The position numbers were made by a program, and so were the translations under genes. The notes under the pieces were generated by a model that saw only the letters and a program-made list of their open reading frames with translations, was not told the origin of the DNA and made no database searches. This document shows positions 33,323 to 46,261 of a DNA stretch of 64,000 nt, piece after piece (position 1 is the stretch's first letter; every line of letters starts with the position of its first letter). The DNA lies in contig JAGMWG010000024.1 in the NCBI GenBank assembly GCA_020744225.1, positions 464,511-528,510 on the forward strand, given 5' to 3'. This stretch comes from Paraphoma chrysanthemicola. Lineage: Eukaryota > Ascomycota > Dothideomycetes > Pleosporales > Phaeosphaeriaceae.

Positions 33323-34958
33323 CTACTTCGCGACAGTGCTCTCATTCTGCGTGGTGCCAGCCGGGAACTCGCGTGAATCGCGGCGCTCATCAGGGATCTT
33401 ATCGTCAATACTGGTTCGAGCAGCGAGCTGCTCCGCCGCGCCCGGCGCAAAGTCACGATACTCGGAGCTGGTGCCAAGCCTGAAACCAAGGTAGATGGTC
33501 ATCAGGAAAGTAGCGCACAGCATGCCGAAAACGGTCCAGTTGCCCATGGGGTAGTTTGGTCCATCTGTGCTGGGGAAGAGAAACGGTGCGCTGATGCCAC
33601 CGCAGTTGGAGATGGCGATGGTCACACCAGTGGCCAATGCGGTCGCGGTCGAGCCGGAGACTGTCGCAGTACGATGGGCCAAGAAGGGCATGACTGCCGA
33701 GTTTGTGCAGGCGATGAGGAAAACAGCAACGTAGCGACCAATCCAGTTCTTCACCAGTGCCAACAGCAGATAGCCAGTTCCCACGAGGACAAGTCCAGCC
33801 AGCGCATGGCGAATGCGCTCCCTGGAGTAATCGGAATGCAAACAGTTGCCTAGAATAATGAGGAGACCAAATACGTTGGGAGGCACGGTGAGCAGCTGCG
33901 CAGTGTAGCCCTTGAAGCCAAGATTTGCGACGATCGTTGGCGAAAAATAGCTGAAGCTGTTCAAGCTGTTGACCATGAAGAAATAGCTCAGAGCATAGAC
34001 CCAGAAGAGCGGGTCAAGCAGTGTCTGCTTTGCAATCTTCGCGTTGAACGTCTTGTCCTCCTTGTTTGGCGCAAATGGGCCCATGCGAGCGATCGCGAAA
34101 GCACGCTCCTCCTCAGTGAAGAACTTTGCGTCCTGTGGGTAGTTGGGCATGAAGATCCAAACTACAATGCCGAAGAGAACAGCAGGGATGCCGGTAAGAA
34201 TGAATAGCCATTGCCAGCCAGCGAGGCCGGCTTTGCCGTTGAGAAACGAGATACCGGTAGCGAGGAGACCGCTGAAGGCACCGGCGACCGCGACGGATCC
34301 CGCGAAGATGGCCAAGCGCGTGGCTCGCTCCGATGGCTTGTACCAGTAGCAGAGATACATGACCACACCTGGGGAAAGTTAGCAGCTGGAAAATTGATGG
34401 CAACTAATGAGATTTGCTGGCGTACCTGGGAAGAAGCCGGCTTCTGCGACACCGAGGAAGAAGCGGACGGCCAACAGGCCACCGAAGCTTGACACGGCAG
34501 AAGTACAGATGGTAATGATACCCCACGAGATCATGATGCGACCAATCCATACTGACGGTGAGAAGTACTTCATCGCGAAATTGCTTGGTGCTTCGAATAT
34601 GACGTATGGGACGAAGAAGACAGCGACGGCGATGTTGTACCTATTGCCTCGTAGACCAAGTTCACTGACGATGTTGTTTGCGGGTATATCATTGTTGAGT
34701 GTGCGTGCATTGCCCAAGTTGACCTGACAGCTATCAGAATGATTCGCGGGAGCACTCTTACACGCGACTTACACGATCGAGGAAGTTGATGAGGTACGAA
34801 ATACAAATGAACGGCAGAATGCGCATATCGATCTTCCGCACAATACGTCTCTCCATGGCGGTATCGTTCAAATCAGGGATGTACATTGTACCAGCCGAAA
34901 TATCTTGTTCGATCTGGCCAGCATCGGTGGGCTTTGGTTTCGATTCGGTCGTCGTCAT
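33323..34958 (-). CDS. MFS transporter, allantoate permease-like (anion:cation symporter family)
   Basis: Three exons (34958-34773, 34723-34426, 34368-33323) give 509 aa with about 12 hydrophobic helices. The opening RRIVRKIDMRILPFICISYL, then NFLDRVNLGNA, is the hallmark of the Dal5/Tna1-type group, as are EAPSNFAMKYFSPS and FFLGVAEAGFFPG around helices 3-4. These plasma-membrane carriers import organic anions such as allantoate, nicotinate, pantothenate or biotin together with protons; the exact substrate cannot be read. The hydrophilic C-terminus (AARTSIDDKIPDERRDSREF) is typical. The SDR gene lies just downstream in the same direction, but a shared pathway is only a guess. Confidence 0.93.
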
Positions 34959-36019
34959 CTTGGCGCTTTCTCTGGATAGCCGGCGCGATGGGTTGCGAGG
35001 TAATGGCCGACTGCAGGCTGCTCTGCGGTTGATGCTGCCATCTTAAGTGCGTCCAAGCCTTTTTTCAGTGCCTCCTTTGGTGGCGGAGACATCTCCTGTA
35101 TCGGTTGATCTCGGTCGGGCGAAGAAAACTCCTTGTCTTGGGTGCTGATAACACTGATAAAGCGATAAAAGCGTTCGCAGAGCGTTCAGTATGGCGGGCA
35201 CAGGCGTAGTAATTTTGACACCTGATAGCGTCCTTTTGGGTGTGGGGTTTTTCCTCTTGTCAGTCAACTGTCGGCCAATTGTTGGTCATGGTGAGACCGA
35301 GAATTGAGCCGATCCGGCATCGGATGCCTGCACGAAACGCCTCCGATGGTTGCATCGCATGAGGCTCACCGGATATTTCAGGACTATGTGTGCATCCTTA
35401 AAGCCACAATGATATCTACGTAGCATTCTGCAGAGCCTCTTCGTGGGTGGGCTTGCGTGGTGGCACGAACGTCGTCCTGGTGTGGAGAGGATGCGACAGC
35501 CGCGCGGAGAAACATGGAGTTGGATGATCGCTTACCCGGCAGCATAAACCCGATCCTTGCCAACAGAACCTCGAGACGAGCACTAGCGAATCAGGTCAAG
35601 CTATCCTTTGCCTGCACAAAGACCAGCTGCAGCGGTTGCTCATGTCAAGTATTCGCTCCCTGATGAGATCAAAGCACCATGACAGAACGGTCACGCGGCA
35701 TTAATAAAGTACCTACTGTGTAAGAGCATTCGCACCTTGCGCCGGACCTCCACGTAGCCTTCGTTTCGGCTTGCCTGAAGGTACAAATGTTCCACATCGT
35801 CAGCCTCTACGCATAAATCCCTTTGACACAGGATGTACCCCATCGCGTTGCCGCAATTCACGATAATCTCGCAGCCTGCCACACAACTCCTCGCATCGCG
35901 AAAAGCCAGAGGCTACGCTTCGGTCCTCTGTATGGACGACACAATGAGGATGCGACAATCAATTTCGTTTTCTACCCGCCTTCGGCCTCCGGTTCGGGGG
36001 AGGAGGAAAGTTTCGAGGG
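34959..36019. other. Intergenic, no gene recognised
   Basis: Promoter of the MFS gene and the space to the SDR relic. Small ORFs on both strands have no domain. Confidence 0.45.
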
Positions 36020-36250
36020 AGCGACATCGACCATCTCCTCCAAGTCTTCGCATGGACAGTTTTCAGCCGGTGCTCCAGCTGCGACACCAGTGTTGGCGAT
36101 AATGATCTCAACCTCGCCGGGTTTTTGCCCATTGCGACTGCTTCTTCGCAGGACGTATCGTTCTCGTAGATATGGAGCTTCGGCGCAGCCAGGATCGCCT
36201 CCTTGACTTCGTTGATGGGTCGATGACACGACTACTGCGCGGTGTCCTCT
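36020..36250 (-). pseudogene. Relic of a short-chain dehydrogenase (sniffer-like)
   Basis: Two adjoining frames read like the central part of an SDR: INEVKEAILAAPKLHIYEND and EEAVAM, then in another frame QKPGEVEIIIANTGVAAGAP and AENCPCEDLEEMVDV. The IIIANTGVA stretch corresponds to the conserved VVIANAG of sniffer-type SDRs. The cofactor-binding start and the YxxxK active site are missing, and the frame is broken. It is a short decayed fragment, not a gene. Confidence 0.45.
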
Positions 36251-38468
36251 CGGAGATGCATAACGCATCACGCGCACCAGGCAGATTAAACGCGATCAGT
36301 ATCTGCTGAGTCCTGGGCCCGGACTTGTTTGCGATTATCAAATTTATTTCCACGGGGGCGTACCAAAGGGTCGCCTGTTCAGAGTGGCTTCGCAACGTCG
36401 GTGACCGTGAAGGGTGAGTACATTAAGTCTTGTCGGTGATCAACAGCGACCTTACTTTCCATCGAGAATTCGGTTAAATTCTGCACTGAGTGATGAGGTA
36501 ATCGACCGTTCTATTAGGATCAAAGTGAAATCTAAGAGTATGCCCTCGTAGAGCACTCCCAATGTTACGATGGTTATGACAAAGCGCTCATGGCGCCCCT
36601 AGTAACGCGGAGAATATAGACGTAGCTTGAAGCGATGCATGAGTGAAGTACATCAGAAGACGAGTAAAGAAGTGCATGGGGCGGGTTTGGCAAGCGTCAA
36701 GAAGAGTAAGCTATGATCGTGGTGACAGGGAAACAGGCTCATGCCATGATGAAGTTTTAATAAACAACTGTGTTATTGAGGTATCGGACGTTGCCTTTTC
36801 TACGGTATTGCTGATGTTTGGAAGAAGTTGTCGTCTTAGCTATAGCTCGAAGGTTCGTTTTCTGGCCGTGAGCTCGGTGCTCTACATGACGACGCACCAG
36901 CACGACTCATCGCAGCCGCAGCAGTCGCACGATTCTCCACATGAGAGGACAGGCGAAGGCTTGATGATGGAAGAAACGGAAGAAGCGACGCTGCCTGGCA
37001 TGGTGAAGGCTGAGGAGTGTAGTTGTGGTGGCTATGGTGTTGTTAAGACCTTTCCCCCCGACAGACTCAGGACACTTACATGTGGTGTTCTTTGAAGTTG
37101 CAGCAGAGGGCCGAAACGGGAGCGGGTTGGATGGCGTTGAATCTGGTGTATATGTGGGAAGGCGGAGTGATGAGGAAAGGCCAGTACTCAGGGTTTGTGG
37201 GCTTTATATCCTTGTGAGAATGAGCATGTCCAGATTGGGTCCGCTGTCATGCCGCAAGGTGTGTGTATGTCATAGCTCTTTCGAGTAAGCCTAAATCATC
37301 AGGGCCCGTAGTTGTGACCTCTCATCTGTTGGTCCTGGTCTTCACCCTGATCTTCACCCTGATCTCTGCAGCTGCAAGGTTGCATGCATGCATTGTCACT
37401 AGTCACAAAGGCTCCTCGCACTGCATCGTTCCCAATCCTATGTTTCAATAACGCCTCACGTCCAATCTTGTGAGGCGCAAAATTATGCAGGGAGTCGAGG
37501 CGTCGTGGCTCAGCTGGAATGAAACTCCCGCAGCTCACCTGATTGGTGCGTCATCGGCGCTATTCGTAACCTGCGTGCATCCGGAGTTCCGTCGCGCATG
37601 CTGATAGGGATGCGATTACGTGGCTAAGCATAACCAAGCTTTCGTACCCTAGAAAATGCCTCAGAAAAGCAAGGCACAAGCATTGCCAAGCTCATGGCGG
37701 GTTCTCAGCTGTGAACAGATCGGGATTGATCCCTGGCTGACGCATGGCGCCTCATTCGTGTGGCACAGGAGATGTTCGTGTGTGGCCGATGAGTGAGCTA
37801 TTATGATGTCGTCGTGCAGCGCTGCGTAAGCACTCCGCTGCTGAGCGGCACAACGACTTTTGCGAGCGCGACCCAGGCATGATCGAAGGAAACAGCATGC
37901 TGGTGGCTTTTCCCGAGGTCGAAATAGCCGTGCTACTGCAATGTCACCCAGTTGTGGCTGTGCACGTCCATGAGCACCGTTACGAAATATTAGGTTTGGT
38001 GCACAGCTGAAGCGCTTCAGGCTGTCGCATCCCGGAACAGGTCTGGCAATAAATAATACTGCAAGGATTTAGACTTACAGCTGGAGGTCAAGGCCAGCAG
38101 ACGCCGCAAATTCCGGACAAGGACAACACACGCGCATCACAATCTGCACGTTTCAAGCTCGGCATGGCGAGCCTGCACATGTGGAGTTCTGGTAGAAGAC
38201 GTAGTGGGGTCGATACTCCCGAGCTTACACCTGGACTGGGGGTCACGAAAATATTGCCGCCACCCCTTCCCACCCCCCTATTGTTGAAAGCAGCTTTTTA
38301 TTTCCACTACAGAACAACAGATGATTCCCGCGCAAAGCTGGATGACTGCGACAGACACCATGATCATTGTAACTTCTCTGAGGATATTCGCACCCTGCAC
38401 ATTCGCTTCCTGGACCTGCAGTACCTTCTACACAATTCAAACCTTACAGCGAGCCTTCAATGTCTAAC
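36251..38468. other. 2.2 kb intergenic region
   Basis: No gene recognised. A 150-codon ORF at 36643-37095 has no domain and a composition unlike its neighbours. A short imperfect 12-bp triplication (TCTTCACCCTGA type) lies at about 37340-37372. Confidence 0.4.
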
Positions 38469-39408
38469 TTAGATCTCTAGAATCGTGTCACCCGATTTGA
38501 GCGCACACCATACGGCGCTACGATCCCACAGTTGTTGCTGCAAATTTTGGTCGCGACTATCTGGGGAGCTCATCACCTGTTGCCTGCCTTCAAAATATCC
38601 CTCTGACCCCGCAAACTCTCTCGACACAGCAAGATCTACGACCGCCGTAGCCGCTTTACCAACAGAAGTTGTGAACTCAAGTGGATCAACTACCACTGCT
38701 TGGATCAGCTCTGTCGTCTTCATCTGCCAATAGTCAATCAGATGTATGCATGCTACCGCGCTCACCTACCCTTTTCAACCGTCTATTCATCTCGTACATC
38801 ACCATTGTGATGACCAATTTACTAAGTGCAAATCTTTGGAACCCTCGGCCCATTTCGATGACCTCCTCGCCGGCTTGAGGATGTACAAGCCGTTGCAAAT
38901 CTTCTGGAAGCCTTGTCGGAAAGCCTTTTGATAGTCCCGCCCTTTCTGGCCAATGAGCCTGGCTTCCAAGGAAGATGATCCGACCGTTTGTTGAGTCGAG
39001 AACGTGCAGAAGTCTGAGCGCTACAGCGAAGTGCCCAAGATGATTGATAGCCATCGACTGTTCGAGGCCATCCTTCGACATGCTTGGTTCCCCGGAGAGC
39101 CTCCAATGTACCTCAGTACATACAATCGCGGCCAGTCGTGGTAACCTGCCACTCTCGATCTCAACAGCAACTTGGCTGCAGAAATTCGCGGTGTCATCTA
39201 AAGAGTTCAGGTCAAGCTTGAGAATGGACACAGCCGCGTCTGGATACTTTGCAATGAGGCGGCGCAACTGTGTGGTGTTTTGATCATCGTCGGACTCATC
39301 GCGGACCGTCAATAGGAGCGTCATTTCCGGATAGCCTCGCAGGAGACACCCGACTGTATTGAGTGCGAGGGACCCGTTGGCTCCGGTAATGAGTACGCTT
39401 CCTGTCAT
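38469..39408 (-). CDS. Short-chain dehydrogenase/reductase, possibly missing its central segment
   Basis: The start is placed at the ATG giving MTGSVLITGANGSLALNTVG, the cofactor-binding motif; the frame is open for 52 more codons upstream but without similarity. Exon 1 (39408-38770) continues with the Asn-rich INHLGHFAVALRLL, IIFLGSQAHWPER and the helix RFALSKLVITMVMYEMNRRL, whose SK would be part of the active-site helix. A 46-bp intron (GTAGGT...TTGGCAG) joins in frame to exon 2 (38723-38469), giving 297 aa and the usual C-terminal segment (GYFEGRQQVMSSPDSRDQN). Compared with related fungal SDRs, the DPGG-containing loop between these parts is absent. It could be a truncated, inactive enzyme. 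Confidence 0.65.
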
Positions 39409-42319
39409 CGTGATGATTGCCACGTCAGAATAAAGTGAGCAGAAAAGAATGAAGATGAATGGTGGACTTGGTGGAGCCGAATCAGTATCTCTGGGGCTTG
39501 AAAACAACCTGTGGTGTCCACGACCTTTAGTACTCTGATCGAACGACAAAGCTTCAAACATCATTGAGACGCTGGCATACGTGCATATTGGATGATCTGG
39601 TACGCGATGAGCTCCGCCTTTGGAATGACTTCATGGAACAAGCTGCTGCAATCCTTGGGGCGGAAGCAGCACTGCGTAGGTCTGATTGTATGTCAATTAC
39701 AACTCGAAGAACGACTCAGTCTGCCTAGGGAACTGCCTCGCAAACGTTTGACATCGTGCCGAACTCTTCTCGAAGACCATCTGAGATAGCACAGCCCCGG
39801 GGACGTGCAGTATGACCGGTACATCTCAATCCTCGGACTACTTGATAAGAAAACTTGCTCTCACCAGTGGCATGTCGCTTGCTTGATCGGCTGCCCAGCT
39901 TAGTTATGGAAAATTCGTCGCGTACCGAGACATTTCAGTATGTGCACACGATGCGCGCAAGACGCTGCCTCATCGCAGTCGCAACTACGCACCGTTTCTT
40001 CATACAGCTTCACTCAGATCCCACACAGCTGATTTTCCTACCTACACTGTACTAGGATCCCAAAATAGAACAGAACGGCCAAGATCAGTTAGCGCTTACT
40101 CTAGGAACCGGAGTACGGAGTACATCCGCTGTAGACTCGCTTACACTATTTGGGCTCGCGTAGCACGGAAGAGTGCGGTGATGACGATGAGATGTGGGAA
40201 GCTCGGGTCGCTAGTCACGTTTGTAAACATTGTTGCACTTAGCAGACAGAACGAAAAGACGTATAACGAGATTTCGAAATGGCAATTGTGGCTAAGGATT
40301 CCTTGCTATACGTACCACCTCGAAGTAATCCAAAATACCATCGACTGGAGTCTGCCTAGAGAGTGGGCCCTGTTACTCTGGTCTTGAATATGATTGATGC
40401 ATGTCGCTGTAAATATACCACCTTTTGGCCATGACATCGTCACATTTTTTGAATTGCCATATTAGGCTCCCATGGTGATTTCTAGGGCCTCACCTCACTT
40501 TTCTCGCTCATGCGAATACTGAGCGATCTGTCAACCAGAGCTCCCACCTCGCTGTCCGCTTCGCTGCTGTAGTGATATCGCATGCCTGTGATATCTTACG
40601 CCAAGATTTTCGTGCTCTCTGGCCGGTTCATGGCGGTGTTATTACGTTTTCCAATTGCCGGTACAAGCTTTAACCGACCACCGCGGCTCGTTTGATATGG
40701 ATTGAGAACACCGCGCGCTGACCTTTGGCATGAACCTTCGGTGTCGTTGACAATGTAAATGCATAGATCTTTCTGCGATGTGCAATCGTGGCCATGGCAA
40801 TGCGACCCCTCCACATGTGCTGTTCCTTGTTGTTATCATCCTGCTCCAAATAATTCACCAACTTGATCTCAATTCAAGGGCATGAACGTTACGGTCGAGG
40901 GCGGACTTTGAAGCTACTCATTGAGTAGTACCCACGTAGATAAATAGATTCGCGGGCCTGACTAGCTTATGTGACACCCACACCGTGATATCATCTTCCA
41001 CATATCAGGTTAAGCAACTTTGGCTGGGCACAGCTGACGATCTAGCTTCAGCATAAGATCAATAGTATAATGATAACATCCCCATGAGAAAGCCCTTGGC
41101 CACTGCGATTATCTCATGTCAAGAGCTTTCGGATTCTTCCAAATCACCAACTGACTTCTCACGTTCGTTGGCGAGCAATTGCTTCCAGATCGAATCGCTC
41201 CAGACATCGTCGCAACCCTACTACGCTTCCAGTTACACTCAAGGTGTTTTCGTGTGTATGCATCTAAACCTTCTGAAGCCATTTTGCCGATATCGGTCGG
41301 TCGACGATCCACAGTTCGTACGGTAGATAGTGAAGCCCCAGATTTCGATAGCCATCTGAATCCCCTAGGCATGAGCGACAGCGGAGGCCGTCGCTGCCAT
41401 CTAGTCATTCCGCGGCAAACACTGGTAGTGCAACATAAGATAATTTGGGCCCAAGGTTGCCAGTATCGCAACCTACAAACGAGCTGTGAATAGTCACTCG
41501 GAGTCTTGTTGAACCTATGACAGCTTGTCATCTTGCCAAGATGGTTGGAACAGCCTTGGACCATTTTTTTGACAGATTTTGTAGTACTAGTACCGAGAGT
41601 CAGCTAAGAGCACAGCCTTAGGTCACCACCCGCAAGTGCGACACGAAGGATTAGCATTGTATTTCTGTAACGGTACCATCGAATTCGGCCTCGCAGTTCT
41701 TGGCAAATGCACAATAGTGGAGGCGATTGGCTAGTAGGCGCGACACATTCGCGCAGATTGTTGTGAACGACGCTGGTCGGAGCAGTGCACAATCCATGCA
41801 CCGCTGGGCAGGCTGCATTGAGATACGGAGCGGAGCAAGGGCAGAGCGCAAATGCGTGAAAGAGAACCCAAGGCTATTAATTAGAGGGAAACCGCTTATC
41901 GCAATATTGCAGGACGTTGGTCTGGTATACGCTGATCTGACACCATATTCTAAAGCGCATCCAGGACGACCATTCGAGATAGGTCCAGCCATACGCTTCC
42001 AATTTGCAAATCGAACTATACGAGTCGATCGCGTACCCACTGTAGGTACAGTGTGATATGCAGAAGCCGGTTGATTTCAGTCATTTAAGACCCGCTTAAA
42101 TATTATCGTGATTCGTGCGCGTGTTTGACGGCCCAGGAACCAGGATCAAGCCGCGGGTAAACGTGGGGTCTAGCTACACGGCACCATATTGATGGGTTGA
42201 GCATCATCCTAGTTCTTTGAGAAAATTAGCGAAATCATGGCGACTATAAATCACACAAGTCTGTAGTGCCCCGTAATGGATATCGTGGCCCTTCGCTCAC
42301 TGTTGCACCCTTGCTCAAC
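39409..42319. other. 2.9 kb intergenic region
   Basis: Divergent space between the SDR (minus) and the DUF4360 gene (plus). ORFs up to about 150 codons exist on the minus strand near 41.1-42.0 kb but lack domains, signal peptides or splice logic. A TATA-like ACTATAAATC lies about 80 bp before the DUF4360 start. Confidence 0.4.
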
Positions 42320-42999
42320 ATGCGCTTTGTGACTGCTTTCCTCGCCTGTCTCACAGTCGTTTCTGCAGCGCCAGCAGCGTCAGCGATTCGTCCGCCAAAA
42401 GGAGCCGTCAGCGTCGCGGCTCTTGAAGTTGACACCAAAGGCGGCGCTTGCAAACCGGGTGAAGTTGGCATTGCGCTTGCTGCAGACAACTCTGCTCTGA
42501 CCATCATCTTCGACAACTTTCAAGCTGGCGATGGCCCGAACGCACCCGGGACATCAAAGCGCTCCTCTTGCAGAGTGAATCTCGACATCAATGCGCCGGG
42601 CTGGGCTTTCGATATTGTTTCCACAGACTTTCGCGGTTATGTCTACTTGGAAAGCGGCGTTACGGCAAGCTTGACAAGTCAATGGAAGCGCAACAACGGT
42701 TTAGGAAAGGTACACGCACCCCACATACTGTGCTTTGAAGTCGCAGCTGATATCTGAATGCGCAGGGCACTTCGCAAAGGACAGTCAACGGGCCTTTCGA
42801 CGACGATTTCCTTCTTCATCGGGATGGGGACCTCTCCGATACCGAGGCATCAGTCTGTTCGAAAATCAACGCAAAAGTCACCATCAATCTCATCGTTACG
42901 GTAAAGTCGGGTGGCTCGAAAGCCACTGGGCTGGTTCGTGGTGACTCATTAGATGGGGCGTTCGGGCAGGTACTGAATTTCGCATGGAAGAAGTGCTAA
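42320..42999 (+). CDS. Secreted DUF4360 protein
   Basis: Two exons (42320-42709, 42766-42999) encode 207 aa. The signal peptide is MRFVTAFLACLTVVSAAPA. The DUF4360 pattern follows: CKPGEVGIALAADNSALTII, FDNFQAGDGP, RSSCRVNLDINAPGWAFDIV, then FRGYVYLESGVTASL. After the intron comes a beta-rich second half (GPFDDDFLLHRDGD, CSKINAKVTINLIVTVKSGG). DUF4360 proteins are small secreted fungal proteins of unknown function with conserved disulfides. Four cysteines are in the mature part, including the last residue. The chosen ATG is the one immediately before the signal peptide. Confidence 0.88.
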
Positions 43000-44641
43000 A
43001 TCTGAATGGGATTGCAAAGGGCGAATGCTTGCGATGATGAGGTATACGCTATAGAAAATGCGGGTGAGGAGCAAGTGTATTTTGTATTGCATTCGTGGAG
43101 TAAGTTGTATGGGCGTGTAGCGTACGGATAATGCTTCCACGAAGCTGGCTCGTATATATCACACAACGTTCCCAGCCTCCAAACCATAGAGCGTGTATGT
43201 ACTGCTGTCTGGTCGCCCATGAAGAGAGCTGGGCCCTCGTATGGCAAGTACAAGTGGGCATTTACCACTCCAGTCACAATCCATGGCGCTGGCTTGCCGG
43301 CCCGTGTGGAATCAAAAGCAAACCATTATTGAGGACTTCTTTCTTACAATGCCCAGAGCTTCAGCGAGAGCTATAATGACTACCGTATGTTTCGATCTGG
43401 TCCTTTGCGAGCCTTTCGAGGTCCTGTACGTCGTACGCGGAAGCAAGAACAAATGTCAAAAGCGCATCTTCAAATGTGGCATGTTTCAATATCACTCCAC
43501 CTTTTCCTCTTGCTTCAGTGTACGATGCGTACTAGTATAGACTCGACAGACAGGCGTATCCCCTGTAGTTGCGCGCACGCCAGGAAGATGGACTGTCCCA
43601 CTCGCATTGTCATTTGGCCACCTTGGCGAATCTATTAGCTTTTTTAGAAACCGATAAGTACGGAGTCGTACGAAAACTCCGATCGCAATGGGGCTATAAG
43701 AGTAGGGGTTGTGAGTAGTCACTAGCGAGATACAGATTCTGGCGAATATCAGGTCTCAGCATATGGCATCGGATTTTGTTGAATTGCAGATGTCATTTTC
43801 TGCATATGTTGTTGCTCCATTATTACGCTCGTTGCTGGATGTTTGATGAGTTCTCTACCACAACAACCTCTCCTCCTGCATGAGTTCAAGACTAATTATA
43901 TACTCGCTCTTATTCTTGTTGCGAATTCTAATTCAGCAACAGTCACAAGGCACACTAGACATCGTTCTAGTGGCTACGGGGATTTTACTGCGGATTTCCA
44001 AACTCAAGGCTACTTCGCTCGGACAGAATGCCACCCTCACTGCCTGCGCTTAGCGTCATACATATCGCGTACACAGTGAGACCTGTCACAATTATGCAAC
44101 ATTGCTCGCGCGCCACGTCAAAGCCTCCCTTCACTCGGTACCCTGAGCCCATGAGCCCTAGAGCCGATGCATCAGTGTCAAGTGTAGCCGTGTCAAGCAT
44201 GATCAAGCGTCACAGAGAAAGTATCTAAGAAAGTCTCATAATCTCTCAATAGCCAAGGTCTCCCACCCGACCCTTCGCTTGCACTAAACGTCGTCGTTGT
44301 TAGTAGCACGCTCTCGAGCTTAGCAGTGTCCAGCAAAGCAGGGTCGTGTAAAGCGGTGTCGACCTCAAATATTGTCAAGCGCAATAGTGTCAGGCGAATA
44401 CCCATAGTGAGTGAATGTGGGTTTAGAGGATGCTGACAGTCGGTGGGACCATGAACCACGGGAGTGATATCATGCAGAGTGTCCTTTCCCTACTTCCTAC
44501 CCTAGGATGACTCCAACCTGACTCGTTGAACGTAAATTGCGCTTTCACGTCTAGTTCCATTGTTATCAATGTCTAGATCACAGCTACACTTCCCTCAATC
44601 TTTCTAAATTCAATAACCATTTCTGATTCACTCTCCGTAAC
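43000..44641. other. 1.6 kb intergenic region
   Basis: Convergent 3' flanks of the DUF4360 gene (plus) and the transporter (minus). Short ORFs only; nothing recognised. Confidence 0.45.
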
Positions 44642-45640
44642 TTACTCCTCCTTCACAGTACCCCTTCGCTTTGCCTTGATCACCGTACTGAGATCAAAGA
44701 CCGGTATATCCGGGATCGGTAGCTCCATGATGGCAACGATTAATGCCAAGAGAAAATAAAATCCCAACGCCGATGCTGCGAAGAAGCATGCACCTGTTCC
44801 AGTAGCCAACTTAGTACCGAGCGCGACGCTACCCCGAGAGAGGTGGAAGAATGCGCCAGAACCAAGGCCGAATCCAATTGTCACGAAGGTGAAGATGAGG
44901 ACGAAGACGCCGTTGACACGGAGGGACCCGAGGAGGAAGAGGAAGGACAAGATGGCCATGGCAATAAGATAGAAAGCTATAAGCTCAGCGTCAGCTTAAC
45001 AACTCCTTGCGGCTTACGAGGTTCATGCGTGGTCTCCACCTACCGAAACTAGCCAAGAACATCGGAGTCTGATTCTTCGCCCCAGGACCGCCAATACCAC
45101 TTCCATCAGGGTTGAAGAAGCCAATCGCATTGAACCATGGGATGAAGGTCGTAGCGAATGACATGAGATGTGCACCATAGGCCAGGAAAACGATCATGGG
45201 AAAGTTGTTCCCAAGAAGGAACTCGCCGATACCAGCGAGGAAGAGCAGGAAGCCGCCAAACCAGATGGTTGGACCTGTGGTTCCGGCTGCGAGTCCACCC
45301 GAACCGCCCCATCCCACTAACATGGCGTTAGTCGATTGTCCTCGAGTTGAGCCTTGTAGTGATTAGACGGGAACGACGTACTGAATGCGCATGCAAGCGG
45401 GAAAACAGATACTGAGAAACCCAGTACACCAATGGGTGTGGGGTTACCGAAAGTAGTGCGAAGACTCCCTGACACCTGCGTCTTGGGGGTAATGAAAAGC
45501 CTCTCGTAGAGCTCTGGCGTGAGCGTCACAGTTTTGGCAAGCTCATAACGGAGCTTTTCTTCACTGTCAAACTGCGCATCATAAGTTCGTGCGGGGCTAG
45601 GATTGTCCACTTGTGGAGTGTAGTGATCACGGCTCGCCAT
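44642..45640 (-). CDS. GPR1/FUN34/YaaH family acetate/succinate-type transporter
   Basis: Three exons (45640-45382, 45316-45044, 44976-44642) give 288 aa with six hydrophobic helices, the usual size for this family (yeast Ato1/Ady2, bacterial SatP). The family signature appears as FGNPTPIGVLGFSV before helix 1. GWGGSGGLAAGTTGPTIWFG and EFLLGNNFPMIVFLAYGAHL follow, and FFNPDGSG lies in the loop after helix 3. The cytosolic N-terminus contains a long helix ahead of the membrane part. These plasma-membrane proteins move acetate or related carboxylates or ammonium. Both introns split codons but restore frame exactly. Confidence 0.95.
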
Positions 45641-46261
45641 GTTAAATGATATATCAAATTTCGAGCGGAGTTATGGTGGCAAGGAGTAAGGAGTTAGGTG
45701 TGACGTGCAAATTTGGAGGTAGAACAGGGGATTCTCAGAAGGTCACAACTAGCTGTGAAAGCTACTCATGTACAATAGATATATCCTGGACGGAGTGGTT
45801 CCGCGATGCTGATTTCGTTGCTACCATCTTCGATCCCCGGAGTTGATGCCGGACCTCATAGACCAGAGGCTAGTCATCTATACTATCCTTCAATCCTGTA
45901 GGCGAGATAGGTCCTGGCTCCGAAGAGACGTGATGGCCGGGTTGACGGAAATGTGGGCTAGTCGTGCTTGCACATCCGACACCTGACAGAAGAAAAGTCC
46001 AACGCCGTGATTATTGACTTCTACGACCTCACCACGCCCGCTGCTGTGTTCGTGGCGCAACCTGCGGATCCGGGACGTTGGAACTCTACCCTCATGGCGA
46101 AAGCCACCTTCCAAATACGTTTGCGCATCGATTGGCGCAGCATGGTCCGGATCGGAGGGAAGATTCAGCCGCAATCGCATGGCGATCTTGCAAACACCTG
46201 AACGAGCCGCATAGAGATATAGCCGAAGACGCGTCAAGCATAAAGCCGATGTGCTTCAGAG
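45641..46261. other. Intergenic, no gene recognised
   Basis: Promoter side of the acetate-type transporter up to the decayed duplicate. A 115-codon minus-strand ORF at 45890-46237 has no support. Confidence 0.45.

Noticed and set aside
31788..34958. SDR plus MFS transporter as a metabolic gene cluster
   Set aside because: The SDR is frame-broken, no core biosynthetic enzyme or regulator lies nearby, and the spacing is ordinary.
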